Position numbers and translations under genes: made by a program. A DNA stretch of 64,000 nucleotides from Merluccius polli (lineage: Eukaryota > Chordata > Actinopteri > Gadiformes > Merlucciidae): NCBI GenBank assembly GCA_030340625.1, contig JAOPHQ010006263.1:383496-447495 (forward strand), read 5' to 3'. Of the stretch, positions 46,895 through 59,290 are shown one piece after another. The stretch's first letter is position 1. Every line of letters starts with the position of its first letter. The notes beneath the pieces were generated by a model. It had not been told where the DNA came from. It saw only the letters and a program-made list of their open reading frames with translations, and did not search any database.

Positions 46895-47890
46895 TGGTGC
46901 CCTCCCACCATTGCACCTTCCTCTTCCTACTCTTCCTCTCTCTTATTCTCCAGAGACTGCAACAGATCACTTTCTAGTTTGGGCATATCTGATAAATATT
47001 TATTTCTTTGTTTTTTGTTTTGTTTTGCTACCTGTACCTTGTTCTTATCATTGGGGTATTGCTTGTATGTACGTTTTGCTATCTGTGTGTCCGTTCATCT
47101 CTCACTTTGTACTGATGGTGTGGGGATCCCAGTGATTCATGCTTGTGATTGACTCCTGCTGCTCACCCCCCCCCCCCCCCCCCCCCCCCCCCCATGTATG
47201 TCATCTAGCTGTTTCCCTGTAATTCTAGTTGCTCGTCCTTGGTTGGTTTTCATTCTGCACTAAAAAACAAACAAACTTAAAACCTCAAGGATATGTAGAC
47301 TTAATAGTTCGGTCCCTCCCCTCCATTGACAAAAAATAAGGACTCAATGTATTTCACAGTTTCATTAATGTTGTGTTCTCTCCTCCTTTATGAATAGTTT
47401 TATCTTGTATTCAATGACATTTCTTTTGTATTTGTTATAGTGTATGGACATTGAGCATCAAAGCTGACCATTTTTACATGATACGCAGAGATTATAATGA
47501 TATGCAAAGATTATTTTCCAGTCATAATCACTTGTTTTTAGTTGAGACATTAACATCTGTTGCCGTAGGACGGTCGTATTTAGGCTTAGCTAAATCTATC
47601 ACCTGACATAAAAGTGTGGTTGGTTGTAATTAAATCCTTCATTCTCATGGGAGGCTGGTTTTCTCATACATTTACAACATTTCAGCAATATGATGTTTGG
47701 GAAGGTTTCAATAAGATGGCATGTTAAGAAGCCCAATATAAAGTAAAAGGAAAAAACAAGTAAAAAATAAACTGTCTGTATATACCTGTACCAAAGACTT
47801 TGCCTTGTTATATATATTACATCTGTGTACAGTTTTTAACAGATCGCACTATGTCTTAGCTAAAGTACTTTAGCTAGGTAGTATTGTTTT

Positions 47891-47896
47891 AATAAA
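47891..47896 (+). terminator. srpk1: srpk1 polyadenylation signal AATAAA
   Basis: Canonical hexamer about 1 kb after the stop codon; the last good candidate before the convergent gene. Confidence 0.65.
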
Positions 47897-48218
47897 GCAT
47901 TTGGAAGAACTGTCCAAGCTTATTTGTATGTACGGCCAAATGTTCCATAATGTCTTCTCCCCATAGAAATGGTCAAACTTTAAATAACAATGTTCTCAAT
48001 TAAACAATTCTACAAAGACTGTTTAGACCCAGTTTCGATTAATTGATTATAATAATTCAACACAACTATTACAGATAAGCTGTCGATAGACTGAAATTAC
48101 ATGAGATTGCAATGGATTTCATAGAACATCATATTCTGATGCTTAATGCGCAACTTGATAACCCTTAACACAATTAGTAAATTATGGATTTCTGTTGTCC
48201 CATCACTTTAAGTTGACA

Positions 48219-48224
48219 TTTATT
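48219..48224 (-). terminator. lhfpl5: lhfpl5 polyadenylation signal AATAAA
   Basis: Canonical hexamer on the minus strand about 240 nt past the inferred stop codon. Confidence 0.55.
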
Positions 48225-48462
48225 AAATCATTCAAAATCAAGTAATATGCCTTAAAAGTTAATGGAACAAACACAAACTAGGTCATGGTCAAAAATATGT
48301 TCACTGCAGGTTTAGAATAAACCATTGTAAGAATAGAAGATTTTTGGCCATTGGTCATTCTTTACTTTTGTAATTAGTTTCAGATTTCAGAGTTCATAAC
48401 AGATTAAAGGCATCAGCCGTTTCACTTTCTTTGTCCTCTTTGGGTTTGAAGGTCCACACGAA

Positions 48463-49450
48463 TTATGCTTTATCTGTTAAAAAAGGGCAAACGAACAAAA
48501 TGTTAAAATATCTTTTTCAATTCAAAACATTGATTACTGTTACCTCAGCAATTCAATAAAGTACGACAACTTATACTGATTAGTCTAGTGTTTGACAAAA
48601 ATAATACTGAGATATTATGATAAATAATTTGAATACTTAGGCACTATATGGAACATTATCTATATCTGTGTCTGTCTGTCTATATCAAGTCAATAGCTGC
48701 AGATTATGTTGTGTATATTCAATGCATCCCCCACCCCTAGTTTCCCTGTTCACTGCTTCACCATGTCCCTCCAACACCCCTAGTTTCCCTGTTCACTGCT
48801 TCACCATGTCCCTCCAACACCCCTAGTTTCCCTGTTCACTGCCTCACCTTGTCCCTCCAACACCCCTAGTTTCCCTGTTCACCACCTCACCTTGTCCCTC
48901 CAACACCCCTAGTTTCCCTGTTCTCTGCCTCACCTTGTCCCTCCACTTCGAAGTCGTCGGGCAGTAGCTTGTCCTGCCTGTTCCCCAGGGTGAAGGACAG
49001 CAAGGACAGCATCAGGGCATCCAGGATGCTGATGATGGCCAGGATGTAGGCCCAGCGCACGGTGCAGTTCCCCAGCTTGTACTTGTCCGTCTGCAGGCCG
49101 CACATCCTCTGCACCTCCGGGGCGTCCCAGCCGTCCGGGTAGATCATGCAGCCCATCACCATTAATGCAGCTGGTAGGAAAGAAATTAAATAGTGGTGAG
49201 GTGAAGGCAAATTATCTGTTCAAGGCGCGTCCATTGTTAACCATTGACCATGTGTGGTGTCCATTAGGGATGCAAGAAACGGCAAAAAATGTAAGTCCAA
49301 TACATAGTCCAAATCTCAGCGAGTAGCCTACGGGCCGGCCCGTGGCATAGGCGGTATAGGCAAATGCTAAGGGCGCCGCACATCCAGGGGGCGCCGTGAG
49401 GCACCCTTGGGCGCCCGTAGGTCCGACGGCCCCGACAATCGCGCACTACC

Positions 49451-49482
<32 letters not shown>

Positions 49483-49609
49483 TTGACAATTGCGCACTAA
49501 CCCCCCCCCCCCCCCCCCCCCCCCCGTTGACAATCGCGCACTACCACGCTCCCCCCCATTGACAATTGCGCACTAACCCCCCCCCCCCCCCCGTTGACAA
49601 TCGCGCACT

Positions 49610-49643
<34 letters not shown>

Positions 49644-51806
49644 CGACAAACTTGCCTAGGGCGCCAACTTAGCTAGAGCCGGCGTTTTACTCGAGTACTT
49701 ATAGGTGCTATTTGGTTGTTGTTTTTTTGCACACCAAGGTCCGCAAAAAAATGTCTGCGATAGTTTCCACTAATTTACATATATCGAAAGTTTGTTTTGG
49801 AAGCGCTTTATATTAAGGTCCTTCTAATACTTAGGTAATAAGCCCATAAGCATTAGTTAATAGGTAATAAGGCCCATATAAGTCCTTATAATATCCTTAT
49901 TAAATAGGTAATAAGGCCCTTAATAAACATTAGTTAACTGTAATAAGGCCCTTAATAAGCATTAGTTAATAGGTAATAAGGCCCTTATAAGCATTAGTTA
50001 ATAGGTCTTGGCCCTTATAAGTCCTTATAAAATGCATATTATATGGACTTATAAGGGCCTTATTACCTAATAAACCTAATAATAATAAAATAATAAGTTA
50101 TTTGAATTTAATTGAATATATTTCCATTTTTGTCACTTGTATTTTCAATATCTCTCTCAATTGTTATTGGATTGTCAACAAAACATGTCTTTATCTTCTA
50201 CAACATGCATCTCCAATTTTCATGTTCCTTATTCGGTCAATATCACCTTTACTTTTTTGTAGTATTCCATTTTTGTGACTTGTATTTATCATATTACAAT
50301 TGAGCTCAAATCCAAGGGCGATATTGACAAATAAATTAATGTGAAAGTAGGGTTGGGATATTATTGATGATCTTGAAGTGTTTTTAGGCCAATCCAATCC
50401 AAATTGCAGGAGCTATTGAAAATACAAGCGACCATATGTAAATTATTCACACCACATATTACAATTTATCTCAAAATAAAATGTTGTCGTTATATTAACA
50501 AACAAATGAATGTGAAAGTAGGGTGGGGATATTATTGCTGATATAACAGGGGGGAGCTCCGCCTTCCCTGGGCCAGATGTGTAACGGCGAAGGCTTTTAA
50601 CTATTGAATTACATATCCTGCTACAAAACTTTGCCAAAATACAATGACTACCAAATGATTTTCGATTAAAATGTTTTTGTAATCGTTTATGATTTGCTTG
50701 ATGAGTAGCCTACTAGTTTACTTGACACCATATTCAAGGTGTCGGTTGGGGTCACACCTGTTGGCAGTATGTGTTCATTATAGATGAGCGTGGCAGACTG
50801 CAGCAGCTCACACCTGATCATGTTACATGTAAACAATTGTCACAGTGAAACTGGATCATTGTCTCCCACGTTGTTGTTGTCACCTATAGACTACCCTGGT
50901 AATGCTCTAATGAAATTAGAGAGAAGCAGGTTGACCTAAAGACATTTCACACCCAAGATTAACATCGCAATCACATCATCTTCATACCAACAGAGGAGGC
51001 ATTTGTCGATTTCATGATCTTCTCGTGAGACATGTTCTATGTAAAGTGTCTCTGTGTACCATGAAAAGCGCTTAAAATAAAATGTACTATTATTATTATT
51101 ATTATTATTATTATGTAACCTAAAATAACCTACTGCTGCAGAAAGTGACAATAAGAGACATCTAGCATGGCAGAAACATGTCTAGGCTACTAGTGTGGAA
51201 GAAAACATCTGATTTAGATGTATAAAATAGGCCTGACTAAATGAAACACACTGGAGGGTTGTGGGATGAAGACAGACTGAGTAAAACCCACATGTCACAT
51301 TCCCAGCGCTCATTCACACTAACCAATCACGCGCATTATTACGGCCACGCGATTCATGAGCCCGACCTCAACCAGCCTCACGGCTCGTCCCTACCCGAGG
51401 CCAGCTGCATCCAGCCACATATCTTGTAGACATTCCCGGCGTTGCAGAAGAAGAACAAGCTGAAGCACACGATGGTCCCCACGATCAGCAGCATGGCGGT
51501 GCCCACGAAGAACATGGCGGTGCGGAAGGCGGCGGACGGGATGGAGCCGAAGTTGAACAGGGAGCCTTTGCAGATGAGCTCCGAGGTCAGCGCGTTGCCG
51601 ATGCAGTAGTAGAAGAGGCCGAAGTAGCCGGCCTGCGGGGTGTTCACGCTGTCCCCTATCCAGTAGGGCTGGATGAACACCACCATGATGATGATGGAGA
51701 AGCAGATGGTGAAGATGGCCCACATGACGCCGATGGCGCGGGAGTTCCTCACGTAGTTGGTGTGGTAGATCTTGGCGGCCTCCTGGGCCGGCAGCAGGTT
51801 GTCCAT
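48463..51806 (-). CDS. lhfpl5: LHFPL tetraspan subfamily member 5 (TMHS)
   Basis: Four-helix membrane protein that, in hair cells, links protocadherin-15 of the tip link to TMC1/2 in the mechanotransduction complex. Exons on the minus strand: 51806-51395, 49170-48934, 48473-48463. They sum to 660 bp, 219 residues plus stop, the same length as the mammalian protein. Landmarks: start MDNLLPAQEAAKIYHTNYV, helix 1 IGVMWAIFTICFSIIIMVVF, the extracellular PYWIGDS and CIGNALTSELICKGS, helices 2-3, the loop IYPDGWDAPEVQRMC, helix 4, then LGNRQDKLLPDDFEVEG. The third coding exon supplies only DKA and the stop, so it rests on splice signals (TTTTTTAACAG) and on the exact final length. If the 48934 donor were not used, the frame would run on to a stop at 48887. 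Confidence 0.93.
48732..48945. repeat. 43-bp minisatellite overlapping the lhfpl5 exon 2 donor
   Basis: Five units starting at 48732, 48775, 48818, 48861 and 48904, each CACCCCTAGTTTCCCTGTTC plus ACTGCTTCACCATGTCCCTCC(AA) or variants. On the minus strand the units contain GGAGGGACAAGGTGAGGCAG, that is, the end of lhfpl5 exon 2 with its 5' splice site. Confidence 0.93.
49335..49690. repeat. GGCGCC-flanked poly(C) minisatellite in lhfpl5 intron 2
   Basis: GGGCCGGCCCGTGGCATAGG and GCTAAGGGCGCC on the left and CTAGGGCGCC with GCCGGC on the right frame about five units of GTTGACAATCGCGCACTA plus 10-32 C. The frame looks like a known fish repeat (GCCGGC/GGGCGCC ends). Confidence 0.85.
49815..50090. 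repeat. ~30-bp minisatellite, lhfpl5 intron
   Basis: Irregular repeats of GCATTAGTTAATAGGTAATA and AGGCCCTTATAAG, including one inverted stretch at 50040-50070. Confidence 0.8.
50275..50545. repeat. Direct duplication, lhfpl5 intron
   Basis: AATGTGAAAGTAGGGTTGGG at 50338 and AATGTGAAAGTAGGGTGGGG near 50511, each preceded by CATATTACAATT and a GATATTGACAAA-like word: two diverged copies about 170 bp apart. Confidence 0.7.
51088..51113. repeat. (TTA)n microsatellite
   Basis: Nine or so ATT/TTA units, 280 bp into the lhfpl5 intron from exon 1. Confidence 0.9.
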
Positions 51807-52522
51807 CTTTGCAGGATAACTTTAGTTCCTAAAGTCGAGAGACTAGGCTAAAAAAATAATTTCAATCCGTTGTACAGCGATAGTTTCTTCACCTCGTTAG
51901 AAAACTAAAACCATGTCACGACTTCGCCCCCACGGTTTCAGCACCCTGGACAGCACCCTGCGGGCGGTGACGTAGCCTCGCTTGGGGGAGAGGTCCCACT
52001 GCAGCTCACCGTGTGGCCACTTGACACGGAGGACACCTTAAAGGTCCTTGCCGTTGGTTATGTTTCATGCTTTATTTACTGGAAATACTATTCATGGGAA
52101 TCTCCATAAGCATTGGTGCACAATATAAACCCTCTAGATTGAATAATATTGACATTTTCATTGTCATCTAAGAAATGTTGGGCGGGTCAAATAAAGAACT
52201 GGGTGGGTGTGTCAGTTTGACAGTGTAGCTGACTCTAAAGTCTGGTTTGTTATATATTATAAGAACAAACATAACATGTAATTCGCCATGTATGCTAAGT
52301 GTAATTAATTGAGGTAACATCAATTGATTAATATGATATAAACATATATTTGGCCAAAGTCTCCTCTTCTTCTTTTCTATACAATCTGGACACCGTTTAA
52401 TGCCAAATATTTACTGGTTTGTTTAGTTTGAGTCCCTTTTTTCAGCAGCGTTGGCCAAGGCTTGAAGAACCTTATTGGTTAATATCGATATGTGCATACT
52501 GATGTAAACATGTACAGCCCAA

Positions 52523-52920
52523 TGTTATGAGAGAGAAGGGTAATGGGAGAGAAACCATTGATAACAGAGACCGCCTCGAAAGTTTAGTGGCACAATATTC
52601 AATCCATAATAACTTTTTAATTGAATAAAACTGTAATTTCATGACGAACAAGGAGTGCCACAATCTGCCAAATTAAAAAAACAATGAAGGAAAGTGTGCC
52701 AATCTACGGAGCAGTCAAAACTGTTTTTATATCCAAAATAGACAGAATAAGGAAGTTAAGAGATTAACAAAAATCTCTCTCAGATTGGAATATGTTTGCT
52801 TTACTTTCAACTGGATTCCTCAAGAGTGAAGAGAGCCTGAACTACGGTACTGCGTACCATCAAGACGTGTGTCATTGCTGTTTGTCAAAATGGTTATCTA
52901 AAGCTAACCCACGATATAAT
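52523..52920 (+). mobile_element. Putative 5' LTR of the Gypsy element
   Basis: TGTTATGAGAGAGAAGGGTA opens a non-coding stretch that ends just before TATTTGGTGACGAGGATCAC, a leader/primer-binding-like sequence often found after Ty3/Gypsy LTRs. No second LTR was found, so the bounds are uncertain. Confidence 0.4.
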
Positions 52921-53039
52921 ATTTGGTGACGAGGATCACTTTAGATGACTGCGTTGTTTCTGCCACGGTAGTGACTGTGAGTGCAGGAAGACTAAAACTA
53001 AGCACGAGTTTTCGATGCAGTGTGCTTGGCTAACTAACG

Positions 53040-55320
53040 CTATTGAGCATAGCTTAGCAAAGGAGGAGAACTGCTAACAGTCAGAAAGATTTTGTTTTAT
53101 AAACGGAACCAACAAAAAGGGGGAATCACAAAATACATAGTCGTCATTAAAAAGCTATCTGAACATTGTGAATTTGGAGCATACTTGAAGGATGCGCTCA
53201 GGGACAGGCTGGTATGCGGACTGAATACGGAGGGAATACAGAAAAGATTACTAATCGAGGCTGCACTAACTTTCCTGAAGGCTGTGGAAATAGCCGTATC
53301 AATGGAGATGGTAGCAAGGGAAACGCACCAGCTGAGTGCATTGTCGGTGAATCATCAGCAATGCAACAAGTGTGCGCACTGTGCGAAAACAAATCATAAC
53401 GACACTGAATGCTGTTACAAGGAACAAAAGTGCCACACCTGCAGTAAGAAAGGTCACATATCAGTGCAGATGAAAAGAGACAGGAAATAATAAAAAGGCA
53501 GTTAAACAAGTGTTCAAAAAGAAGACCAGGGTGCACCACATGGATGCCAAAAGAAACATCCAGTAGCGAGGATAGTGCAACAGACACAGAGCTAACATTA
53601 AATATGAGGGCTCAGAATGGAAAAGTGTGTTAAGCCAAAAATTGAAGGGAAGACAATTGAAATGGAATTAGACACGGGTGCTGCTGTTTCTCTAATTCCC
53701 AAAGAATTGTATGACATGCAATTGTGCCACTTACCCTTGTGCCAGACAAATATCATACTAAGACTCACACTGGTGAGATGATTTCACCAGAAGGGGTCAT
53801 CACAGTCTCAGTAAAAATGGACAAGCAGCGGGCTAGGCTACCACTGTGATCAACGGGGCTTTGCCACCGCTTTTTGGTCAAGCATGGCTGCTGAAAATAC
53901 AGACTGGCGGGAGATTAAGTCTGTTCACGAGGAGACTCTAGAGGAGGTGCTGCAGAGGCACAATTTAGTCTAGCAGCTGGACACACTGAAAGGCATACAA
54001 GCTGCCAGGCAAGAGTTGTTCCATACACGCTAAGGCCAAAAGTGGAAGCTGAGATTTAGTAAACAGGGCATCATCTCCCCTGTCAAGTTCAGCGACTGGG
54101 CTATGGCCATAGTGCCAGTTGTTAAAAAGATTGGGGATGTCAGGATTTGCAGAGATTTTAAAGTGACAGTCAACCCTGCTCTGTGTGTGGAGAGCTATCT
54201 GATCCCATGAATTGAGGATTTGGTCGCATCACTCTCAGGGGGACAGCATTTCAGTAAGCTGCAAATGCCTGTTATAGAACAATCTCGCAGATATCTCACC
54301 ATCACAACATCAAAAGGACTGTTCTGTTACAACAGACTTGCCTTTGGAATTACATCGTCGATGTTTCAACGAGCCATGGAGAACCTGGTCCATGGCTCGA
54401 TTTTGGTCACGGGCCAAAATTGCCTTGAGCATCTTAAAAATGTGGATGCAGTCCTAAGGCGTCTTGAAGAATTTAGCCTGCGTGTTCAAAAAGAAAAATG
54501 TGAGTTTTTCAAGGATTCAGTGGAGTATTTAGGCCATGTCATCGACGCCCACGGTCTTCATCAGTCACCCGAGAAAGTTCGAGCAACCATGGAGGCTCCT
54601 GAACCAACAAATGTGAGTCAGCTTCGTTCCTTCTTAGGATTAATCAACTACTACAGTAGATTTATTCTGAACCTATCGTCCATCCTCAGCCCAATGCACT
54701 CCTCTGTAAAGGCAAACAGTGGTGGTGGACATCAGAATATGCAGTGGCATTCAAAGTGGCCAAAGAACAGCTGCTATCGCAGAGTGTGTTGACCCACTAT
54801 GACCCACAGCTTCCTATCCGGCTGGCATGCGACGCTTCACCCTATGGGGTAGGCAGCGTCATCTCCCACATCCTTCCCAATGGACAAGAGAGGCCCATAG
54901 CCTTTGCATCAAGGACACTGAACAAGGCGGAGCAGAATTATGCGCAGATTGAGCATGAAGCTCTCAGGATTTGGAGTTTGTAGATTCCACCATTATCTAT
55001 ATGGTCGGATGTTTACTCTCCTCACTGATCATCGTCCACTAACCACAATTCTGAGTCCTAGCAAAGCAATACCATCAATGGCAGCCACCAGAATGCAGCG
55101 CTGGGCTCTCCTACTGGCTACCCATGACTACACTATCCAGTACAGGGAAGCAGCGTGTCATGGCAATGCAGATGGACTGTCCCGCTTACCACTGCCCACG
55201 TCTCTGAAGGACAAACCAAATGCTGTGGACACCTTTCACATCAAACACCTGGAAGCCTTTTGAAACCACTGACAGGTTTGCCACCCTGCTGTGGATGGCA
55301 AATCTCTATCTCTCTTTCAA
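53040..55320 (+). pseudogene. Dead Ty3/Gypsy retrotransposon (gag-protease-RT-RNase H)
   Basis: Pieces in order: gag C-terminal part with a CCHC-type knuckle (53092-53490), an aspartic protease motif LDTGAAVSLIP (53668-53700), reverse transcriptase fragments (DVRICRDFK near 54137; 54220-54780), then RNase H with LACDASPYGVGSV and TDHRPLT (54744-55263). Frames change repeatedly, a stop interrupts at about 54208, and the catalytic YxDD box of the reverse transcriptase is missing. No integrase or 3' LTR follows. A retrotransposon relic, not an active element. Confidence 0.9.
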
Positions 55321-55665
55321 AACATAATATAAGAGTGACTTAACTACAATGTTAGTTTTTCACATTTTACCAGCAGTCCGAAAATATGAACGTCACTATA
55401 ATTAATCATGACTGCTAAAATTGCAATGATGGATTTTTTGGGCCTTAGATTTGATTGAATTACTGGCTGTGTGCGTTGGGCAACAGTAAGCCTATAGGTG
55501 GGCTTGGGGCTGACAGAGGAATGAAGAAGATGATTGTAAGCCTTAATAACAGTATTGATTTCTTTAAAATTACAACTCAGGCTTGAACTCTTTCTCTGTG
55601 GGAACTCATCGTTAGTATCTACGATGCCAGCTAGGCCATCGCTGTACCAGGAGAAGGCTACAGGC

Positions 55666-55820
55666 CAGTGGTCGGCCCGCAGGCCAAAACTGGCCCACCA
55701 GCAATAATATCCGGCCCGCCAGATTATTGTGTTAATTCCAGTTGCATTTTTTATCAATCAATTAAATTAAATTAGCCTTTGATTATGTTCCGGCTTAGAA
55801 AACTTACTTGCCAACCCCTG
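55666..55820. mobile_element. hAT MITE (CAGTGGTCGG/CCAACCCCTG)
   Basis: Left end CAGTGGTCGGCCCGC, right end (reversed) CAGGGGTTGGCAAG, flanked by CTACAGGC (55658-55665) and CTATAGGC (55821-55828), a 7-of-8 target duplication. Confidence 0.75.
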
Positions 55821-56249
55821 CTATAGGCCATGTGGCCCATGTGTACCCTTCACCATTAGCTCAGTTCATCTAATAGTGTTTCACGGTAGCGACCCGGTGC
55901 ATATGAGGTGAGGGGGCAGTGGTGATTTTAGGGTTATTAAACAGGGGGTGCAATGGGCAGAGGAACAAGAAAGAGAGAGAGAAGCGAAGTAGCCACTCAT
56001 TTTTTTGAGAGGGGGCACAAAGGGGAGAATATGCTGAAAATGTTTGGGCTCCTTCGGGGTTAAGACTGGTTTGACTCAGCACGTGCCCCCTCAGTTTGTA
56101 TGGGCATGTCGCCATAGCTAAATAATGACATGACCACCTATTGGTTATACATAGGTTTAAATGTTACACATTATGACAACTGTGCATCACCAAAAAAGGC
56201 AACAACATTAGAGCCAACAATGCAGTCGTTACAGTAATTGTACACAAAC

Positions 56250-56460
56250 ACCGTAATATCCCAGTTGAGAGCCACAGGAGCTTATATCATAATATATATC
56301 ATATAATATCCCAGCTGAGAGCCACAGGAGAGCTTATAATATCATAATATATATATCATATAATATCCCAGCTGAGAGCCACAGGAGCTTATAATATCAT
56401 AATGTATATCATATAATATCCCAGCTGAGAGCCACAGGAGCCACAGCAGCTTATAACGCA
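56250..56460. repeat. ~50-60-bp tandem repeat
   Basis: Four copies of AATATCCCAGCTGAGAGCCA and CAGGAGCTTATAATATCATA with TATA-rich spacers of differing length. Confidence 0.85.
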
Positions 56461-57639
56461 GCCGCATATCACGGCAATCACAGATGACATCATGTCAATT
56501 GATCACTTAGGCCAAATCAGTCAACAATCTTGTTCTAAAAGATGCATTGATTGTTTAGTTAGGTCGTTCCGCCATGACTCATTAACAACAACGCCGGATG
56601 TTGGACGTGAGTCCTGTGCCGTGCAGGTTATAACTAAAACATGAATGAGAGTAAAAATCTAAATCTGTGCTCAGTGCTCATTCACCCTAAATTCTTCCAA
56701 ATTTCTAGACTAAATTATATAAATGATGGCATTCAATTCATGACCATGTGTTGTTAACGTAGGGAAAATCCACAATTCATTTTCAAGGAATACATGCAAA
56801 ACATGCAGCCTCAAACCATGAAAAGTTAGTCCCTAATTTACTGTGAAGATTGTGTATACCATAGCTTTTAAGAAGGAATTTAAAACTCAAAGATTACCAT
56901 TGGCAGCCGAATATTTACTTTATAAGTCTAAGATTTTGTTTAGTTTTTTATATTGTTGGACACAGAAGCACATAGAAAACCGCTGATTCAATTCTTGAAT
57001 CCCTATGAAACATATACGATATATCACTATCTACCTCCTGTCCATCCAGAATAATTCACAATGAGCAGGGAAGGGATATTATTTCATATGAGTTTCAGTG
57101 GGGACCCACAGGAGAACAAAACCACTTGAATCACAGTGCCTGACAGTAAACACAGCTTGGAATATACCACATAGCTTGGATTTTATTTATTCACTTAGTT
57201 ATGTAACTTCTGCTCTGGTGCTATATGCCAGCCAAACTAAGAGCATTGTTGCATAATTTATTTGATTATTTCACCAATTGCTATGGTTAAAAAACACATT
57301 GGGCAGCTTAGAGGAAACAAATATACTTATTTCACTCTGTATATGTATAGCGACCATATCGACTGCATCTACTCCATCTCACTCTTAATTGAATTCAAGC
57401 TTAATTTGGTAGTTCAAGTCCATGCCTTACTAATTTATCATGCGGTTATTGTTTATTTCACTTATTTCAGTGATGCAGAGACAGCAACATACATTTGCAC
57501 TTTATTTGCTTTCGACAACAACTTCTGCAATGGCATGAAGCCAGCACAACAAAATTGAAGAGGAATATTACATGACACATCTTATTGTCCAAGGCAAATC
57601 ACACAGCACATGGTTGAAAAATAAACAAAACTCAGAGGG

Positions 57640-57642
57640 AAG

Positions 57643-57684
<42 letters not shown>
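57640..57684. repeat. (GT)n microsatellite
   Basis: About 20 GT units. Confidence 0.95.
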
Positions 57685-57685
<1 letters not shown>

Positions 57686-59134
57686 TGTTGCTTGCTTATC
57701 TGCGGCATTCATTCCTAACAAGGAACTACTTTCCCCTGATCCAACAACAGCCACATGCTGACATTTTGGAGATATTTGGGACATGTTACGAAGGGAAAAC
57801 TCATTTTTGTTTCTTATTCTCATTCGTGCTTTGTCTGCATAAACACACATCAACGAACAGATACAGGGGACTTAAGTTGCATGTTATAAGAAAAGCAGGT
57901 TGTTTTGTTGCATTCAACTCCCGTAAGTGTTTTCCTTGAACCATACAGTTGTGCTAAGGCACATCTTGTAATATGTATTGATGTATCTACTTAATAGTAG
58001 CCATTTGAAGAATAAAAGATTCCTTCAATCCATCACATTAGGAGAAGAGGCAGTGAGTGATAGGTAGGTCAAGCGGATGTGTCATTGATTGAGGCATTAA
58101 TGCTTATGACTCAATCACGGGCCATAAACTTCCCCTAACCCACTTAAATGTGTGAGTCCTACTTCCTTGTTTTGTCATGGAGGTCTCTCTATAATTGGAT
58201 GTTTGAGTGGCTGGAGAATGGCCCCTGGCAGTCGTACCACGGCATCTTTATTACATTTGTGGTCAAATTGAATCAATGCATTCTAACTTGGCAGGTGAGG
58301 GGAAAAGACCAGAATACATTGTTATGTGTTGCAAAATATCCATAAATCATTTGAGTTTGGACTACAATATTGCATTTACCTAATTAATCATTGTGTTGTG
58401 CTGTAAAAAAATGAGGGCTTGATTGCTTGCTTCTCAACAGAATTACCCTCTTTAAGTGTTTGGTTCAGCCAAAGCTTATGGTTATTTTGTTGCTGAGAGT
58501 GACACTATATCTGCTAATCAGAACTCCTTCAGATGGAGCAGTGCTGTTTACCAAGGATTACCTAGAGAGTGTGAGCTCCAGTGGGTACTTAAACATGCAC
58601 TATGTCACTTTACTACTGCAGCTATTTACTCCATTAAGAAATAAACTGAACTAGAACGTTTCTCAGGAATGAAACGCGCCCATCCACGAGTCAAGTCCAA
58701 CCAGGGTTTTAATATGGTCATGTAAAATACATTCCAGTGTTGTCTGGCTAGAAGACATGCTCGCAGAATTCAGTTGCATTGGTTTCCGTAATAAAAAACG
58801 TGAGTCTTGATGTCATACAGAAGAGTCAAAATGATACTGTTATAGCTATAACTGTAGCTACAACTCAAGCCACTAGAGGTTGCTTATGGGAAAACTTACA
58901 TAGTACTGATATTTAGATTTTGATTTGTTATATCTACCAAATAAAAATGTTATATGAAATATGAATATTGGTTGAATTTGTTAAATATTGTCCAAAGCAA
59001 CTTACAATAAGTACATCTGTCAGTAGAAAGCAAAACAATAATATATCACTGTCGGTACAGCAAGGATGTCAACAGAACAAGTTTCTAGGTGCACCATAAG
59101 TGCTAGATTTTGCTATATGCTATGTCATGCTATA

Positions 59135-59290
59135 TGGTAAATGGTAAATGGACTGCATTTATATAGCGCTTTCTCATAGGTATGACCAATCAAAGCGCTT
59201 TACAATTATTGCCTCACATTCACCCATTCATACACACATTCATACTCCGATGACGGAGTGCTAAGATGCTAAGTACTATTTAATTGCCAG
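59135..59290. mobile_element. Interspersed fish repeat (ATATAGCGCTTT family)
   Basis: GGTAAATGGACTGCATTTAT, ATAGCGCTTT, CAAAGCGCTTTACA and CATTCACCCATTCATACACA are the familiar words of a high-copy teleost repeat. Confidence 0.65.

Larger units (their letters stand above)
46895..48462. other. Convergent 3' UTRs of srpk1 and lhfpl5
   Basis: The srpk1 3' UTR runs to about AATAAA at 47891-47896; the lhfpl5 3' UTR on the other strand reaches AATAAA at 48224-48219 (TTTATT on the plus strand). The two ends are about 0.3 kb apart. A 28-base poly(C) run lies at 47166-47193. Confidence 0.75.

Noticed and set aside
48887..49210. lhfpl5 exon 2 reading on to a stop at 48887 (C-terminus GEAENRETRGVGGTR)
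   Set aside because: It ignores a good donor (CAAG|GTGAGG) and reads into the 43-bp minisatellite; splicing to 48473 gives exactly the family length of 219 residues.
57262..57558. 98-codon open frame as a gene
   Set aside because: No recognisable domain, AT-rich codon use, no splice or repeat-independent support.
58148..58654. Short open frames (65 and 75 codons) as exons of an unknown gene
   Set aside because: No family resemblance and no consistent flanking splice sites.
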